Source: Salvelinus alpinus
Lineage: Eukaryota; Chordata; Actinopteri; Salmoniformes; Salmonidae
Assembly (NCBI RefSeq): GCF_045679555.1
Contig: NC_092110.1
Span: forward strand, 3,859,390-3,923,389
Direction of reading: 5' to 3'
Length of the DNA stretch: 64,000 nucleotides
This document shows, piece after piece, positions 9,201-19,400 of this stretch. The position numbers and the translations under genes are program-made. The notes below the pieces were generated by a model. That model saw only the letters and a list, made by a program, of their open reading frames with translations, did not search any database and had not been told where the DNA came from. Positions within the stretch are counted from its first letter, which is position 1, and every line of letters starts with the position of its first letter.

Positions 9201-11905
9201 AGGGGAGGAGACAGGTTAAAGAAGGACTTTGAAGCCTTGAGACAACTGAGACATGGATTGTGTATGTGTGCCATTCAAAGGGTGAATGGGAAAGGCAAAA
9301 TATTTCAGTGCCTTTGAACGGGCTATGGTAGTAGGTACCAGGCACATCGGTTTGAGTGTGTCAAGAAATGCAACACTGCTATGTTTTTCACGCTCAACAG
9401 TTTCCTGTGTGTGTGTAAAGAATGGTTCACCACCCACAGGATATCCAGTCAACTTGACACAACTGTGGGAAGCATTGGAGTCAACATCGGCCAGCATCCC
9501 TGTGGAAGGTTTTCAACACTTTGTAGAGTCCATTCCCCGCCAAATTGAGGCTGTTCTGAGGGCAAAAGAGGGTGCAACTCAATATTAGGAAGGTGTTCTT
9601 AATGTTTTGTACACTCAGTTTATAGGGTGCAGTAATGGAGCAGTATACTATGTGTGGAAGCTTTTCTTTTTTGTGACCAAATCTGGAAAGGGACCTTAAT
9701 AGGTCCAGGACTACTACCATCCTCGTACTAAAATCATAATGGTACATTTACTGTAAATGGATTTGGATGTTTCTGGATTAGCAGAGATATTACTGCCCTG
9801 GCCGGTATTCACAAAGTGTCCCCAGAGTAGGAGTACTCATCTAAGAACAGGCTACCCTCCTCTTATTCATTATGACCACCCGTACGTAAAATGTATGCAT
9901 GTATGACTAAGTCTCTTTGGATAAAAGCGTCTACTAAATGGCATATATTATTTAAAAGGCTAAATTGCAGCACTCCAACTCCGAGACACTATGTAAATAT
10001 GGGCCTTGTGTTTTGCCATGCAGTATGAGCAGTTCCTGGAACAGTTGTCCGGGAGAATGAAAGTAGACAGTATCGCCACTGACCTGGGCTACGACATGAG
10101 GCTACAGCTCATTCTGTCTCGGGCAGAGCAACTTGTCAAACTAGAAGGGACGGCTTTGGTGGAGAGCAAGACCCTGGCCCACAACCAACAGCGAAAGGTA
10201 CACAACATGAAACTAGTAGCCACTGAACCTACAACTTAAGAGTGTACATATCATTTGTTTATAGTCGGAGGGTTGTTTGCACACCTTACATCGTTGTCGG
10301 TGCATATATAAAACAAAACTCAAGCACACTGGTATTTTTGTATGATCCACATTCCACAATGTACAGTATTTAATGGATCGCACGCCAACATTTGTCAATC
10401 TAGTTACTATCATTACTGTTCCATCTACTAGTATCATTGTATGTTGTGCTTAAACACCTGTTTACCATGTTTACCGTATACCATGTTACCTGCAGTTGAA
10501 GATCCAGAAGGAGCGGTTGGAGAGTAAGGAGCTCCACATGGAGCTGTTGAGGAGGAAGGTGTCTGAGCTAGAGGAGGAGAAGAAGAGTCGCTCAGCCCTG
10601 GCCATGCAGCGAGACGACGCCAATGTGACCGCCCGGAAGATGCAGGTAGCCTAGAGGTTAGAGGGGTGGGCTAGTAGCCAGAAGGTTGCTGGTTCAAGCC
10701 CCAGTGCGGGTGTAAAAAGTGGAAACTGAACCGGCAACTGAAGGGCTGCTGGTCTGTGATCCCAGGTACCATCTCCTGCCATTGTGCCCTTTAGCATGGC
10801 ACTTACCTCCTAAAACTGAACCCCTAAAGCTCCACATCCAGGGGCGAGGTTAAGATAGGCAGAAGCCAAATTTCTGTTTCTTACTAAACGGACGATAAAG
10901 TATGTATTCTACTGTATCTAAAGAATCTATTCTATCTTAAGTATCTATTCTATTCCAAAGAAGAAGGTGGAGCGACTACAGGAGGAACTGGGATCCAGTA
11001 AGGTCTCCATCACAGAGCTCAAGGCCCAGCTGTCACACACCAACGAGCTGAAGGTAGAGGGCAGGACAGCTCAGGCCCACACATCCTCTAGAGGCAGAGT
11101 CATATAACTTCATTTCCTGGCGACTTCCTGTAGCTACAAGATTACATACTGAGTTTGAATAAAAGTTGGTTATTAATACCCTAACCACTGTCTTATATGC
11201 AAATTAGGAATAATTGTTTAAAGACTATACTTTCTAATGTTATGTTGTTGTTAAGTAACATGATCAAAATACATTCATGTCCAATTTGGAATGATGTGTC
11301 TAAGCTCAAAGTCCTGGAGCAGAGTCAGACCAATGCTGAGCAGAGTAAGAGTCTGGAGGACCTGGAGAAGGGCAAGGCCAAGGTGGAGAAGAAGTTCAGC
11401 ACAGCCAGGACAGATCTACAGAGCCAGGAGCATCTGGCCAGGGAGGCCCAGCAGCAGTTGACCAGCCTTAGACAGACCCTGGCTCAGCTCACGGACAGAG
11501 AGAGAGAGGTGGGGAGGATGGATACATAGTCGTATTAATATGCATGTACGCGCACACGCACACACACACACAATATAATTTGATTGAGGAGTACAGAAAA
11601 AGAACATCCGAAACCTGACTGGAAGTATGTTTACTCTGTTGTTTCAGTTGGTAGACTTCCGTATGGTGGTCTCTCAGATGTTAGGTCTGGATGTCTCAGC
11701 CCTGGCCCTTCCAAACTATGAGATCATCAAATCTCTGGAGAGCCTGCTTCACCCCCACCATCACCCCCAGCATGACCTCCACCACCACTCCCTGGCCCTG
11801 TCCTGGCCCTGCCCTACCCACCACCAGAACCACCATCTCCTACAGCTCCAGGACCAAGATAACTCTGGGTCTGTCACATGCCTCTCAGAGGTCCACGGGC
11901 CCTGA
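6225..11905 (+). CDS. ccdc170: Coiled-coil domain-containing protein 170, ten exons, short N-terminus
   Basis: Exons: 6225-6269, 7041-7223, 7481-7666, 7744-7869, 8109-8309, 10024-10197, 10496-10645, 10961-11053, 11305-11508 and 11648-11905. All have GT-AG borders and all are phase 0, giving 539 residues plus stop. The protein is nearly all coiled coil. From exon 2 on it follows human CCDC170: [68 protein letters not shown]170 binds microtubules and is a component of the lumen of ciliary doublet microtubules. The human protein is about 715 residues; the ~180 N-terminal residues before the match are missing, replaced by a 15-residue first exon. Introns hold a MITE, SINE pieces and a Tc1 relic. 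The gene ends tail to tail with syne1. Confidence 0.92.
6339..6535. mobile_element. MITE with TTAAAGGACAA inverted ends
   Basis: Perfect inverted ends TTAAAGGACAA / TTGTCCTTTAA enclose a 197-bp non-coding element in ccdc170 intron 1. Confidence 0.7.
6556..6985 (-). repeat. tRNA-derived SINE, reverse orientation
   Basis: Read on the minus strand, the head contains a polymerase III A box (TGGCGCAGCGGTC) and a B-box-like GGTTCGATCCC, followed by the common salmonid SINE body (CACAATTGGCCCAGC). Relatives lie near 30423, 32419 and 36975. Confidence 0.8.
7041..7223 (+). CDS. ccdc170: ccdc170 exon 2
   Basis: Follows GTCCCCAG and ends ACTG|GTATGT. Codes [14 protein letters not shown]... with the conserved [10 protein letters not shown] helix. 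Confidence 0.92.
7481..7666 (+). CDS. ccdc170: ccdc170 exon 3
   Basis: Acceptor TCTTCCAG, donor ACAG|GTAGGA; 62 residues of heptad-rich sequence ([11 protein letters not shown]...), matching DLLSAVEAKEA of the human protein. Confidence 0.92.
7744..7869 (+). CDS. ccdc170: ccdc170 exon 4
   Basis: Acceptor ATTCACAG, donor AGCG|GTAAGT; codes [20 protein letters not shown]..., equivalent to the human segment with IAALLRGRLSM. Confidence 0.9.
8109..8309 (+). CDS. ccdc170: ccdc170 exon 5
   Basis: Acceptor CCTGTCAG, donor CTT|GTGAGT; contains [11 protein letters not shown] and [14 protein letters not shown], both strongly conserved. Confidence 0.92.
8680..8740 (+). repeat. SINE tail fragment
   Basis: The 3' tail motif CTCTGGATAAAAGCGTCTGC of a salmonid SINE, without a head. 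Confidence 0.65.
8748..9618 (+). mobile_element. Decayed Tc1-type element, family 1, second copy
   Basis: Same family as 2947-3805. Ends are GTACGAAACAATACGAAC and GTTTTGTACACTCAG. It carries an inserted LINE 3' fragment at about 8867-9184 and only broken transposase-like frames. Confidence 0.8.
8867..9190 (+). mobile_element. LINE 3'-end fragment nested in Tc1 relic
   Basis: The sequence interrupts the Tc1 copy exactly where the uninterrupted family copy at 2947 continues. AAATCA occurs at both junctions (8861-8866 and 9185-9190) as a target duplication. The 3' end (GGGGAGCCTAATAATTCAAAG) has the look of an L2/CR1-type LINE terminus. Confidence 0.6.
9870..9955 (+). repeat. SINE 3' fragment
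   Basis: CTTTGGATAAAAGCGTCTAC tail plus ATGCATGTATGACT, the 3' half of a tRNA-derived salmonid SINE. Confidence 0.65.
10024..10197 (+). CDS. ccdc170: ccdc170 exon 6
   Basis: Acceptor GCCATGCAG, donor AAAG|GTACAC; codes [20 protein letters not shown]..., the best-conserved part of the family. Confidence 0.94.
10496..10645 (+). CDS. ccdc170: ccdc170 exon 7
   Basis: Acceptor CCTGCAG, donor GCAG|GTAGCC; codes [20 protein letters not shown]..., aligned with the [17 protein letters not shown] segment. Confidence 0.93.
10646..10830 (+). repeat. tRNA-derived SINE directly after ccdc170 exon 7
   Basis: AGAGGTTAGAGGGGTGGGC and a B-box-like GGTTCAAGCCC mark a tRNA-derived head. It begins within a few bases of the exon 7 donor. 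Confidence 0.6.
10961..11053 (+). CDS. ccdc170: ccdc170 exon 8
   Basis: 31 codons, [14 protein letters not shown]... to SHTNELK, then GTAGAG. Acceptor ATTCCAAAG. Confidence 0.9.
11305..11508 (+). CDS. ccdc170: ccdc170 exon 9
   Basis: Acceptor GTCTAAG, donor GAGAG|GTGGGG; codes [20 protein letters not shown]..., followed by coiled coil. Confidence 0.9.
11648..11905 (+). CDS. ccdc170: ccdc170 last coding exon
   Basis: Acceptor TTGTTTCAG; codes [20 protein letters not shown]... and ends with a His-rich tail and TGA. The His-rich end is longer than in mammals. Confidence 0.93.
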   Translation: MVDFRMVVSQMLGLDVSALALPNYEIIKSLESLLHPHHHPQHDLHHHSLALSWPCPTHHQNHHLLQLQDQDNSGSVTCLSEVHGP

Positions 11906-13202
11906 GGCTCTCCTGTGAATGAAGCGTATATCTGCTCATCCCGAGGACTCTGCTCAGGACAGGCACCTGTATGATATGAATGATTTATTTAAATGATCAA
12001 AATCAAAATGTATTCATTTGAGATGCATCCTATATCTTTTTGCCCATTGAAATTGGATTTGACATGAGTTTATGACGTATCCAAAGGTCAGATCCACATA
12101 CTGTCAAGTCAATAGCACTGAATCAGCCATTTTGAATAAAAGACAGAAACAAAATGAGAATTTGGGATTCAATATTTGTGATTTAGGCTCAGATATACAT
12201 TATATATATACATTTATATTATGTACAGAACATGTTAAGTAATCCTGGACTGGTATACATGTAATACTGAATGCACAGAGCCATAGAAAATACACAGTTG
12301 TTTTATAATTCGTTATAGTTTTGATTAATAGCATGTAGATAGTTTCCATATTTTCAATTAGAAAAATAACAACAAAGTGTGTTCAGTACATTATTTCCAT
12401 ATGGTGAATGTTTTTAAAGGTTTCTTATACAGTCAAACAGTTTAGCGCAAACAACTCTCATTATTTCATTTGCTTTACATACACATTCAAAACACAATTC
12501 AGATTAAATAGATTCTTACACACAGTTACAGTATAGTTCATATTAAAAATTCAACACGTATCAAGTAAAAGCAAAGATTATAACTGCATGCCAAAATACA
12601 CGTAAAAAATAAACGCAATTGTAAGTCATCTTAAAATGTTATTTTACAAATGTTCTATTGTTACAACAGGCAAATTCACAGGTTACATGTTCTGTATTGA
12701 ACTAGGTGTCAAATGGCAGCTGTATTTCAACTCAACAGTTCCAGCATCCAGTTGATATCCACTGACCGCAGTCAGAAACATTTTTTGGTTCTTACATGTG
12801 CTGCTCCAGAAATGCTTTCTCCGTCTATACATGACAGACAACTAAAAGATGACATGAGTGATTCGATCAGCCACAAAAGACAAGTTAAGACAGCTGCTGT
12901 ACTCTGTCCACACAAAGAAGACACGTCCGAGATCAGCTTGAGATTTGGGTTCCTATGTTTCTTGCTCATGGCGGCACAAGGAGCCGAATGACGGCATTGC
13001 TTATCTCGCTATTCTTCATGGAAGCTGCAAAGTAGTGGAGCATTGAAACAGTTCCAATACAATTAAAAACCCAGACTGTGACGATGTTCAAAAACCCCAA
13101 CTGTCCTCCTCAGGTTCGTCTCCGTGCCAGGGCCAGGCTGGAATATACCGGAAGTAATCTCGCTCGGCACCCAGAACCAAATGTTTGGTCTGTCATGATA
13201 GA
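11906..13202. other. Shared 3'UTR interval between ccdc170 and syne1
   Basis: Contains a plus-strand AATAAA at 12135-12140 for ccdc170 and a minus-strand AATAAA at 11984-11989 that could end syne1 transcripts. If both are used, the two 3'UTRs overlap. No exon of ESR1, which lies between these genes in tetrapods, is visible. Confidence 0.5.
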
Positions 13203-13443
13203 CTATACAGGAGGGGGCCCGTTGGTGTATTTGAGCATGGGGTAGAAGGAACGGGCAAAGTTATTGGACTGGCTACAGCTGAAATCACACTCATACATTG
13301 GCACCAGGCAGGCCATGCCCACCAGCAGCAGGAGGAGGAGCAACTGGAGGGGCACCGCCACCCACAGGACGCGGTACAAGAATGACGATGGTATCGCCTC
13401 GGCCTCAGAAGGGGAGGAAGCGGACCCAGCGACGTTGGGAGAC
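13203..13443 (-). CDS. syne1: syne1 last coding exon E41, KASH domain
   Basis: Contains a ~23-residue membrane helix ([20 protein letters not shown]) and a luminal tail ending [15 protein letters not shown] then stop. The luminal Cys before SNNFARS is in the position known to form a disulfide with SUN proteins. Two acceptors are possible: CCAG at 13443 breaks phase with E40, while CTGAG at 13403 keeps phase 0. Either 13403 is used or a small exon between E40 and E41 was missed. Confidence 0.9.
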
Positions 13444-16400
13444 CTGGTTAAACACGATACGGGGAGCACACAACAACACCAAGCCAAGTAGATTTAGGTT
13501 ATGACACCTGTAGAGCTACAGATCTGCATCCAGACCACACATCCATCCATGTATACCTTATAAAAAATAAAATAAATAAACTATTTAGTTATAAGATATA
13601 AACTATCCCAAATGATCTTGAGGAACTACAGCATGGTAGTTCTTGAACTACGATTACGATGACGAACTGTGTATCTCCACAAACATGATCGAATAACCAA
13701 ACGATATCTGTGATCAATACACTGAGTCATTTGAACATCACTTGACAAACATTTTCAAGAAACACAATCCTTTCAAACCCATAAAGTAAATATGTGGAGC
13801 TGACATTCCTTTCTCAAGGATGCGAGGTGTTAGGATGCGAGACAAAAAAGTAGCAGTTGAACATTTAGACAGTCCTACAAGGTCTCTCTGATGAGTTCAT
13901 ATCCTGTTAAAAAGCATGCCAAGACAGGAGCATAGCAGCATAGAGCAGTCTGTTTTAAAGGGGGGTAGCTGTAGCTCTGCTCTTCTTTTAGCATTAGTCA
14001 GCAGCAGAAGCATCGTAATACACCCTCATCTGACTGTGAAAAACATTGGCTGCTGTCAAACTGAGAGGACCCGAATCAGTCAATTCAGGAAGTAAACTCA
14101 AAACTGAAAAGCAATGAGGACTTCTTGAATTTGCTGAATTGATCCCAGCTCTGACAGTAACACTAAATTGCTACTAAATACGTTAAATTACCTGTTTGGA
14201 CAACGCACAGGGGATGTCAAGTAACAAAACAACAGCTGAGAAGAGTTACAGTACAGTGACTTTGCGGCATGTAAATATGTGATACCTGATGTTGATCTGT
14301 TTTACGTAGCTCTGAGGTCTATTTTATAACTGTGAAATTAGCTTACAGTGACGTCTGTTTTACCCTCAGGTTTGACTGGCTAGACTGTGACCAAAATGCC
14401 CCCTAACACTTCACAAATGGAGACCTGAGAGGCGAGACCCACAGATGGCAGATTGAGGGGAGCGAGGGGGAGATGGTGGATTAGTTATGTGAAATAGAAG
14501 AAGAGATGTCACACACAAGAGAAAGAAAGAGAAAGGAAGAGAGAGATAGACTTGCTGCCATCATATTGTTCATTGCAGACACTTGCTGGCTTGGCAATTC
14601 AAAAGAAAAACTGTGTGTGCCCATCAGCAGTAGAAAAGGAGCGTTAAGGGCCCTGTATTAGAGAAACTGTTTACAGTATGTTAAGCACTCGCGGTGCATT
14701 CTGGGTAGCGTAGTTAATCAAGCAGCCGAGGACATTGGCGGCGAAGAGGCTTGCAAGTCTCATTATATTTTGCGGAACTGTAGTGTAAAGGATTTGTGGG
14801 ATATAACCACCACCTACTGTAAACCCCTAGCCTCTACATAGTATCTAGAATGGTAGAAGATGATGGAATTCATTTTTCATTACCCTTTTGTGAACCTTTG
14901 GTAGTAAGTAAAAAACAGCACTCAGGGTTTTCTATCCCTGTATCGTACATTTTTGTTGTTGTTGCACTGTAGCGTTGCCCTGTACTGTATGTGTGCAGTG
15001 CAGCACAACGGACTGCGGTTTCAGAACAGGTGTAACATGTTCCATGAGTTCCATTATCTTCTGGGTGTTCTAGAAACCAGGAGAAAGGTACCTGTGTGGT
15101 CTGTGCGGACTGCTCACAGAGGGTCCAGAGGTCTGCTGTGACAGACTACATTTGCCCCGTTGCTGTTTGCAATGAACAGGGGGGGTAAAAGAAAGAAAGT
15201 ATGTTTCAGTCCCAGGCAAATAAAGAACAAAGCTACCGATGAAAAGGAATTACCCAAAATGAAAGGATAGAAAGGCAGCAACAAAATCAGATGTGTGAAG
15301 GAAGGTGACAATAAGAGAGATAATTCAATGGAAAACAAGGAAACTGGCTTTTTTCAAAGTGTACAGCTACTTTGAACCGCTACAGCTGAATGGCCATGCT
15401 GTTATTTTGAACAAAGTGAATTCATACGCTGCTGAGGCACAACTTGTACTATGTCCTATATTATAGGATGAATGACTTGCTATGTGGGAGACAGACGTAA
15501 GACATTTAAGATATACATGTGCTGTATCTTAACATCATTGAGATCAATCATCGGGATTGACTTAAAAAAAACAAGTCATTACTTCAGAGAAAAACAAAAA
15601 GAAATTGGAGAATTGGATTGATAAAAACCAAGCAGGATTAAATGTTCTACTTTGTGTTTTCAGCAGTATCAAAGAGCCAGTATTCCTTGAGCACTACACT
15701 ACAGGGACCTACAACTACAGAACACGAAAGAACGGAAGAACAAAACAAGAAAGAGTCGGTCAGGTAGAAGTAGAAGTTAAGGGGGAAGAATTTGGGATTT
15801 AAAGACATGTTGACTTCAAATGTTCAAATTTGGGTAGAAATTGAAGTCAAGTCAATCAAGAAGAGAAAGGGGGAAAGAAAAAAGGGGGAAAGAAAAAAGA
15901 ATGAAAAAAGAGCGGGAATAACCATGTCTCCAAAACTGGTAGGTTTGGCTCGGGTAAAAGAAGACATGCAAGGTGTAAAGGTGTGGAAACAGGATCAGAG
16001 TGTGGCGGGAAAAGTATATCAAGTCGAGGTACAGATCAGAGGTGAGAAGGAGAGGTCCTGGGATGGTGGGAGGGAGTGACTCTGCATGGGCTTAAACTGG
16101 GGAAAACTGGGCGTTGCATTCGGGGGCACAAGTGATGCACTGTCTGGGCCTTTCGGGGAAGCACCATGTTACGCCAGGGGGACTACTATACGTTACCGAT
16201 CGACGGCGACTTGGCGTGCTCCTGCCCGACACCGGGCTGATGGAACCAGAGGTGGTGTCCAGCTCATCAGCCGACGACCATGAAGACAGATCCTGAGAGG
16301 AGAGAGAGAGAGACAGGACCGAAGGAAGAGAGCGAGAGTAGGGGGACGGAGAGTCAGAAAGGCAGAGAGAGAGAGAGACACACACACAAACAGAGCATGA

Positions 16401-19400
16401 GAAATTGTGTTAGATACAGTAAAGAAAGGCTCCAAACTTTTCTCCTGTACTATTTATTATTGTGTAATTTGTACTGCATTAGAGGTGCATTCATTTGCTC
16501 TATTTAATTGTACAGTACAAGCGCTGCTGTTCTGACCTGTTGGCTGCTGGTGATGTTCAGAATCTTCTCCAGCTCTCTGAGGTCTCTGGTCACCTCCTTG
16601 AAGAGCAGTTTGAGGCGGTTCCCGATGACGTGCACCTTCTCTTTGGCCTCCAGACAGTCGCTGCCATCGCTGTTGACCAGCAGCTGCAGGGACATGTCCT
16701 GCAGGGACGACACTTTCCTCTGGGAGTCCAGCAACTCACCACGGATTTGCTGTAGAAGGAGAGGAGTGGAGATCAAATGGTGGCTCAGGCTCACTATCAT
16801 AGTGCAAGGAGTCAGTGATTCACAGAATAGGGTTTTTGCATGTTCAAGATTGACTACATTGCAGTCAGATCTCTGATCTATAAATGACCTTGCATTCCAA
16901 ACAACTAATCATAAAGGAATCAATATTAGAGATTCCGTGTCAAACGGATCCCTAAAAAAAAAACTGTTTAACTAGCCTCTCGTGACAAACAAGATTTGGT
17001 TCTGAGTTTCAGGATTACACATCAACATAAGGCTTCTCTACCGACCATGAGTGTTTTGTGGTGATCGTGGAGGGTGTCGCTGTCCTGGATGGGGTCAATG
17101 GGAACGATCTCGTTCCTCCTGCGGTCAATGTTCTCCAGCCACAGTAGCAGGCCGTGACTCATCTCATGGAAGTCCTACAGGAGACGAGATGTGAATACAA
17201 ATGCGAAGACGACGGAGTACTCAGCACTCTACGCCACCTTCTATCAAAAGTCATGGCTTCTACCAAAAGTAACATATTTAATATGTCTAACTATTGATAA
17301 ACCTTGTTTTTGATGTCCAGGACATTGAGACTGTCTCAGTTGTCTAACATGCAAACAATATCTGTCCAGGTTTGGCTCTTTGATTAAGTCAACAGTAGCC
17401 TGGTCTACTTCTTAATCTTCATCATGGAAATGCTGACAAAAATAATTTACTGAAATTTGTTACAAATGACGTGAGTCACCCATGATTCACCAAACAACAT
17501 TTTTAAAGAGGGAGCAAAGTACTTTGAGCATATGTTTTCATTTCAGTCTCCTCCATCTCCACTAACCGAAGTTAATTGCTAGGATTTTTTTATATTCATA
17601 ATTTTAAATTAACAGCTATACAGAAAGCCAAATTACAGAGGAGGAATTTCTTGATGCAATTAAAGCCTTTAAATCAGGGAAAACTCAAGCACTGTATGGC
17701 ATACCAGTTGAGGTATATCAGACTTTTTTTTATGTACTCAGAGGACTGCTTTTAGCATGTTTTAACCACTCCAGATACTCAACAACAAGGTCTGATTTCA
17801 CTATTACTGAAACAAAACCCAGGTCTTAAATATAAAGATCCAGTCCATAAAAAAGATTGGAGGCCCCTTACACTTCAGTGCTGCGATGCAAAAATTCTAG
17901 CAAAAATGCATAGCACATAGATTTAAAGGTATAGTTGGATATTATTCATCCTAATCGGACAGGTTATTTACATGGACGATACATTGGAGATAATATAACA
18001 AACACGATTTGAGAAAATTAACAACATTTTTTAAAGGAACCGGTTGACTTTGTCTTTTAGCTAGCTAGGTCTTTTTAATTTGTCTAAATTTGCACTAAGA
18101 ATCAATTTCAACAACAGAACACTATGAAAAATCTGGGAAACCAGGCCTAGTATTCATAGCTGATTTAAAAAAAAGCTTTTGATAAAGTATGACTGGAATT
18201 TATATATAAATGCCTGGAATATTACAATTATGGAGAATCTCTTACACAATGGGTTAAAGTTATATATAGTAACCCTAGGTATAAAATAGTAAATAATGGC
18301 TACTTCTCAGAAAGTATTAAACTGTCAAGAGGAGTAAAACAATGTTGTCCACTATGGGCATATCTATTTAATATGGCCATCGAAATGTAAAAATCAGATC
18401 CAACAATAATATCAAGGGGCTAGAGATCCAGGGCTTAAAAACAAAGGTGTCATTGTACGCTGATGATTCATGTTTACTTTTAAATCCACAATTTCGATAA
18501 CATATAAAATAGCATTTTATAAAACAGCATCATCTTTGTAAATTATATCATAAATAGGACTGGTGGAGTTGTCACACATGTAGCTTACAAAAATATATAG
18601 AAATGGCTGCTCTGTTTCAAAATGATAACCAACTAATTGTAGCATTGCCACAAAAGTGGAAGGGGGAGAAGGTAAGGAACTTGTCTGTTGGCGCTGCATT
18701 TAAGACCAAAATTGTTTAAAGAAAATTGTGATTAATAAAAGGTATACCAGTTTAATTTAAGGACACAAAAATTGGCAGCTGTGCCATACAGGTTGCAAAA
18801 CAGTTGGGAAGAGATTTGATGTACTGATTCCATGGCACATGGTTTATGAACTGACGAAAAAAACGACACCGGATTCAAAATGTAAGAGTTTTTCAATTTA
18901 AATGATTATATCAAATTCTTGCAACCAATAGAATGTTATATATATATATGGTGGAAACAACCATCCCAGCTCTGCAGATTTTGCTGCGAAGAGACAGAAT
19001 CATTAGTTCACTTGTTTTGGTACTGCCCATATGTAGTTTGTTTTTGGTTGCAGGTTCAGGTTCAGGTAAAGTCATAGTCAATCGATCAATAATATAATAC
19101 TTAGCAAAACATTATCTTTAATTTACAATCTGTAGAAACTATGAGAATAGGAAGGTTGGGGACTTTTGTGAAACATCCCAGCACAGTTGAAACATATATG
19201 GCTAATAGAAATCAAAATGTATGGTATTCAGAGATAGATGGGAGGGGTTAAGAGGAGCTGTGAAGGGTGGGACATAAAAAATAAACACAAATACATTTTA
19301 AAAAACGAACGTAAAATATACTGTGTCCGTAAAATGTATATAGTATATATAAGCTGGAAGTAGAAGCCTAAGTATTGTTGTCCATTAGTTTACTCCAAAT

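Noticed and set aside
13203-13385. Plus-strand frames opposite the KASH exon
   Set aside because: Shadows of the well-supported minus-strand KASH coding sequence.
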